A DNA stretch of 64,000 nucleotides from Cryptomeria japonica (taxonomy: Eukaryota; Streptophyta; Pinopsida; Cupressales; Cupressaceae), in the NCBI RefSeq assembly GCF_030272615.1, contig NC_081414.1, positions 825,868,896-825,932,895 of the forward strand, written 5' to 3'. Made by a program: the position numbers and the translations under genes. Every line of letters begins with the position of its first letter. The first letter of the stretch is position 1. The notes beneath the pieces were generated by a model that saw only the letters and a list, made by a program, of their open reading frames with translations, was not told the DNA's origin and searched no databases. This document shows positions 59,701 through 64,000 of this stretch, in pieces.

Positions 59701-60967
59701 TACCCTAGCACCCTTAATCATCTTACATCCTGGTTCAGAAAAGACTACCTGCACACCTGCATCTATTAGTTTGCTCATAGATAACAGGTTTCATTTTAAT
59801 CCAGGGATATGCAGCACACCATTAATCATTTTTATTCTACCATCAGAAAACCTGATTCTAACTTTACCTCAACCAACAATGTCTAGATGTGAATCATCAC
59901 CCAAGTACACCTTACCTCCATTAAATCCTTCATATTCAGAAAACCAATCTCTATTGGAAGTCATATAAAAAGATGCACCCGAGTCAATTAGCCAGGCATA
60001 ATTACCTGCATGAGTCGCCAAAGCCGCAATAAATGCATCGCCATCTTCCTTGTCGGACTCAGAATCAGAATCGAACTTTTTCTTTTTCTTCTTCTTTTCT
60101 TCTTTGCAGTCCTTACGGATGTGACCCGGTTTACCGCAATTCCAGCAAATGACTTTGGACTTTCCAGGAGATTTCGATCTCCCTTTGGATTTGGACTTGC
60201 CGCGCTTCTCATTCTTCTTGCCTTTCTCCTTAGGTCTTCCACGAACGGTTAGGGCTTCCTTTGAACTGATAGATACCTTCCTTCGCATCTCTTCACCGAG
60301 TAGGGCACCCACCACATCTTCAGATTTCAAAACAATAGAAGTACTACCGATAGCCATAACAAGAGAATCCCACGAATTAGGCAAAGAGCAAAGCAATATC
60401 TGACATTTTTCCTCCTCGTCCATCTTAACACCGACGGATACTAATTGAGCCACAATCATATTGAATGCTTCCAGGTGGTCTGCAATTCGTCCACCCTCTT
60501 CCATCTTCAAGGAATACAATTTCTTTCTTAAGAAAATTTGATTTAACAAAGATTTCACTTGATACATCTCACCAAGCTTAGTCCATAGCTTCTTTGCAGA
60601 GTTTTCTTCATGGACATTGATTAGAACAGAGTCTGCCAGGCACAGTCTGATTAGACCCTTGGCTTTTTAGTGCATAACATCATACTGAGCTGCCACAGTA
60701 GGATCTGAGGGCCTTTGGACATTCGCATCAACAGCATCCCAAAGATCTCGATCTATTAGCAGATCTTCCATCTTCAGCTTCCATATCTCAAAATTACTTC
60801 CATTAAATTTCTCCACCTCTATTCTCCCTGACGAACTCGCCATCTGAATATTCCTGCAACAAGATCAAAAAGTGTCTTCTGCACAAGCTCCCACTCAAAT
60901 CTAGATTAGTTCAAAAAACCCAACTGCCCACAATAGAAACCAAAGGTGATCAGGCTCTGATACCACT
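56744..60967 (-). mobile_element. Copia unit 2 interior, broken copy
   Basis: 4224 bp, colinear with unit 1 without any net length change. All domains of the copia polyprotein can be recognised in order (gag, zinc knuckle, protease, integrase, reverse transcriptase, RNase H). It has about three or four breaks. Protein differences from unit 1 are few, so it is young. Confidence 0.92.
60953..60965 (-). other. Primer-binding site, copia unit 2
   Basis: TGGTATCAGAGCC on the minus strand, exactly 5118 bp from the unit 1 site and again two bases from the LTR. Confidence 0.9.
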
Positions 60968-61861
60968 TGTAAGGAAGTTAAGTAGCGGAAACAACTTCCT
61001 ACACTAACCTTGAGAGGAGGGTAATGCAAAACTTTTTCAGATCATTACAACAGTTACAGAAAATAGAAATAGATATAATAGCAATCATACCACAACACAA
61101 TGATTTACGTGGGGAAAACCCTTTCGGGAGAAAAACCCCACCCTCCAAAAGCAGCTCAATATTTTATTCAGCAATCAAAAACAGATTACAAAATACTTGC
61201 AGAGCAAGCTCTTCGCAGGAGTACCACTAATCAGAGATTCAGAGGCAACTCAATAGCCATAAGACTCTTACACACAACCTCTATCTCACACACCTCATAA
61301 ATAGGAGATACAATACAAGAAACCGTCAAACGGTATTACAAAACCATGGGCTAAAACCACCCAATAAGGTGTAGCCGACCTTATCTCCCTTCTAGATGCC
61401 CTATGACATGTTAAAGCACACATCAACATGTGTCGCTCCCTTTTACAGCTCATTTATGTATTCGATACAAATTATTTTTCCTATTTCAGGAGTACAAACT
61501 TTCGGAGGCCATAACTTGAGAACCGGGTGTCCGATTGACGAACCGTTTGAAGCGCCGGAAAGCTCGCGAAGTGCTCTATCACCTCGTAATGCGCTTCGCC
61601 GGTTACGACAACTTTTCAGGGCGTTTCGGAGCCTCTAAAGTCCCCAAAATTAAGTTTAAACATTTTATTGCACCCCTCCAAGACGAAAACTTTAATATCT
61701 TCAAAACTAGCTGTGACCTTGCGACGAAACTTTACCGGAATGCTTATCTAGCCAACCAGAAGCTTCAGGGAGAGTTTCGCACCATTTCGTGCTCAAATAA
61801 AAATTTACTATAAATAGTAACCTCACATAAATGCAAGGTTGAGACACCATTTTTCCCAACA
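60968..61861 (-). repeat. Copia array LTR 3, shared by units 2 and 3
   Basis: 894 bp, about 1% different from LTR 2 by eye. At some sites it agrees with LTR 1 against LTR 2, which points to exchange between copies. Confidence 0.93.
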
Positions 61862-64000
61862 AATCTCCCACTTGTTGAACACCTTGCATGAGTGGAAGGG
61901 AATGTCAACACAATGAATCAATTGCTAGGGGCCATAAGGCCCATAGACTCTGAACACCATCTGAACTTCTCTGTGCTCACAGCCTTAGTTAAAGCATCTG
62001 CAACATTCATCAAAGTTTCCACCTTAACCAGCTTCACCCTACCATCTTCGACCATATCTCTAACAAAATGATACTGAATATCAATATGTTTGGTCCGGGC
62101 ATGAAATGTCGGGTTCTTAGCTAGGCTAATTGCACTCTGACTGTCACAGTAAACTGTCACTGTACCTTGTTTTATTCCAATATCCGAACACAGTCTCTTA
62201 AGCCAAATGGCCTCTTTACAAGCATGAGTAGCTGCCATATACTCTGCTTCAGTATTGGATAAAGCAACCACAGCCTGTCGCTTACTCATCCAACTAATTG
62301 CACCACCAAACAAAGTAAACACATAAGCACTGGTGGATCTTCTGCTATCAATATCACCTGCCCAATCTGAATCTACATAACCATGGATATCAAGGGAAGT
62401 CATGTCTCCAACTGAATTACCATGATAACACAAAGAATACTCTGAAGTACCCTTCAAATATCTGAAGACTCTTTTCACTGCATCCCAATGAACTCTACCA
62501 GGATTAGACATATATCTGGAAAGTACTCCCACTGCTTGGGCAATGTCTGGTCTAGTATAGACCATAGCATACATCAAGCTTCCAACCGCACTTTGGTAAG
62601 GCACTCTGCTCATGTCTTCCATCTCCAATGGGGATGTAGGACAATCTGAAATAGATAGTTTCATTCCAACTGTAAAAGGAACACTTAATGGTCTACAATT
62701 CTGCATGTTGAACCTCTGTAACACTGAATTCACATACTTACTCTGGCCTAGCCATAGCTTTCTGTTCGCCCTATCTCTTCTAATTTCCATCCCAAGAATG
62801 TGCTTTGCTGCACCAAGATCTTTCATTTCAAATTTAGCAGCGAGCTGAGACTTCAGTTCTGAAATCATACCTTTCCCTTTACCAATGAATAACATATCAT
62901 CAACATACAATGCAATGAATAAGAAATGATCACCATAAGATTTATAATAAACACAGTGATCTGATTTAGAACGTTCAAATCCCAAACTCAACACATATGT
63001 ATCAAATTTCTGATACCACATCCTAGGACTTTGTTTGAGGCCATACAAAGATTTCTTCAATTTACAGACCAAATTACTTTTGCCTTTCACCACATAGTGC
63101 TCCGGCTGTGTCATATAAATATCTTCCTCCAAATCACCATGAAGGAAAGCAGTTTTCACGTCCATTTGCTCAACCTCTAAATCATAAGCAGTAGCAATAG
63201 AAAGCAAAAATCTAATAGACGTCATTTTTGCAACAGGAGAAAATATCTCACCGTAATCAACACCCTCAACCTGAGAGTAGCCTTTTGCAACCAACCTTGC
63301 TTTATACTTCTCAATGCTTCCATCTGAACCAATCTTTTTCTTGAACACCCATTTACAACCAACAGGTTTTCGTCCTTCAGGCAATGGTACAAGATCCCAT
63401 GTATCATTCTTTTTTAATGCTACCATTTCTTCCTCCATAGCAATCTTCCAGGATTCTGCATCATTCATACCTAATGCCTCTTCTACAGATTTCGGTTCAT
63501 CCACACTAGTATTCAGAGCAAAAATACATCTCCAATCATCAGGTGAATACCTTTCAGGTGGTTGTCTATGTCTTGTAGACCTTCGAACAAGCTGAGTTGG
63601 AGGTTCTTCCTCCTCTTCTGAAGATTCAGAGCTAGACGAGCTCTCCTCAAATTCTTGCCTATCTAGGGGTCTTGATTCAACTCTTTCAGGTGTAGAAGGA
63701 AGTTGAATCACATCTTCTTTTTTAGTCTATTCTGGCTGCAATGTAACAGAAGGAGACTTAATTTCTCTAAAAATAACACTTCTACTGTGAATTACCTTTT
63801 GTGCAACAGGGTCCCAAAGCTTGTATCCTTTCACACCATAACTATACCCGATGAAGATACATTTCACAGCCTTGTTCTCCAACTTTGTTCGCTTCTCCTT
63901 TGGCACATGTGCATATGCCTCGCAACCAAAAACTCTAAGATGTCTCAATGAAGGCTTGTGACCTGACCATGCTTCCATAGGCGTTTTATCAACAAGAGCT
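61862..64000 (-). mobile_element. Copia unit 3 interior, cut by the window edge
   Basis: The visible 2.1 kb covers RNase H, reverse transcriptase and the end of the integrase region, colinear with units 1 and 2. About one break is seen in this part. The rest of the unit, and the right end of the array, lie outside the window. Confidence 0.9.

Larger units (their letters stand above)
50732..64000 (-). mobile_element. Tandem array of a Tork/Tnt1-like Ty1/copia element sharing LTRs
   Basis: LTRs at 50732-51625, 55850-56743 and 60968-61861 (894 bp each) alternate with interiors of 4224 bp, all on the minus strand, at an exact period of 5118 bp. The third interior runs off the window. No host DNA or second LTR separates the units. 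The bases left of LTR 1 (CTACCAAG) are not a primer site, so this is the true array edge, with CCAAG as the presumed target duplication. Unit 1 looks whole. Unit 2 has about three or four breaks, and the visible part of unit 3 about one. LTRs differ by about 1-2% by eye, so the array is young. Confidence 0.95.

Noticed and set aside
52376-63951. Plus-strand open frames repeated every 5118 bp
   Set aside because: They are antisense shadows of the copia polyprotein on the minus strand.
1-64000. tRNA or rRNA genes
   Set aside because: The only tRNA-like strings are LTR primer-binding sites. No cloverleaf or rRNA core sequence was seen by eye.

Overview
The window looks like nuclear DNA from a seed plant with a large, repeat-rich genome, most likely a gymnosperm (conifer or yew type). 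That is an inference. It rests on long AT-rich gene-poor stretches, one plant UGT gene with a single short intron, fossils of PLS-type pentatricopeptide-repeat (PPR) genes, LINE debris, and deeply nested Ty1/copia and Ty3/gypsy LTR elements. No bacterial-style operon, CRISPR array, rRNA or tRNA gene was recognised.

Layout. 1-4500: degenerate sequence with a PPR pseudogene on the minus strand. 4557-6058: the only convincing intact host gene, a two-exon family-1 UDP-glycosyltransferase of 473 residues. Its sugar-donor (PSPG) box is complete, but both residues of the usual His/Asp catalytic dyad are replaced (Ser17, Glu112). 6.2-11.7 kb: AT-rich sequence with local duplications. 11.7-21.9 kb: LINE fragments, a second PPR pseudogene, and an old copia fragment related to the young elements at the right end. 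21.9-28.3 kb: remains of copia-type LTRs, plus the interior of an LTR element with an unknown coding stretch and a cluster of zinc knuckles. 29.9-49.2 kb: one Athila/Tat-like Ty3/gypsy element with matching 5-bp target duplications (ACAAT). Two later arrivals sit inside it: a tandem array of a non-coding LTR element (four LTRs, three interiors, flanked by CTTAT) and a solo LTR (flanked by GTATC). 50.7 kb to the window end: a head-to-tail tandem array of a young Tork/Tnt1-like copia element. Its units share LTRs at an exact 5118-bp period, and its first unit looks whole.

The most unusual feature is that two unrelated LTR elements, one coding and one non-coding, both form shared-LTR tandem arrays less than 10 kb apart. 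The matched target duplications give a clear order of insertion. The UGT with a replaced catalytic dyad is the most interesting host gene.
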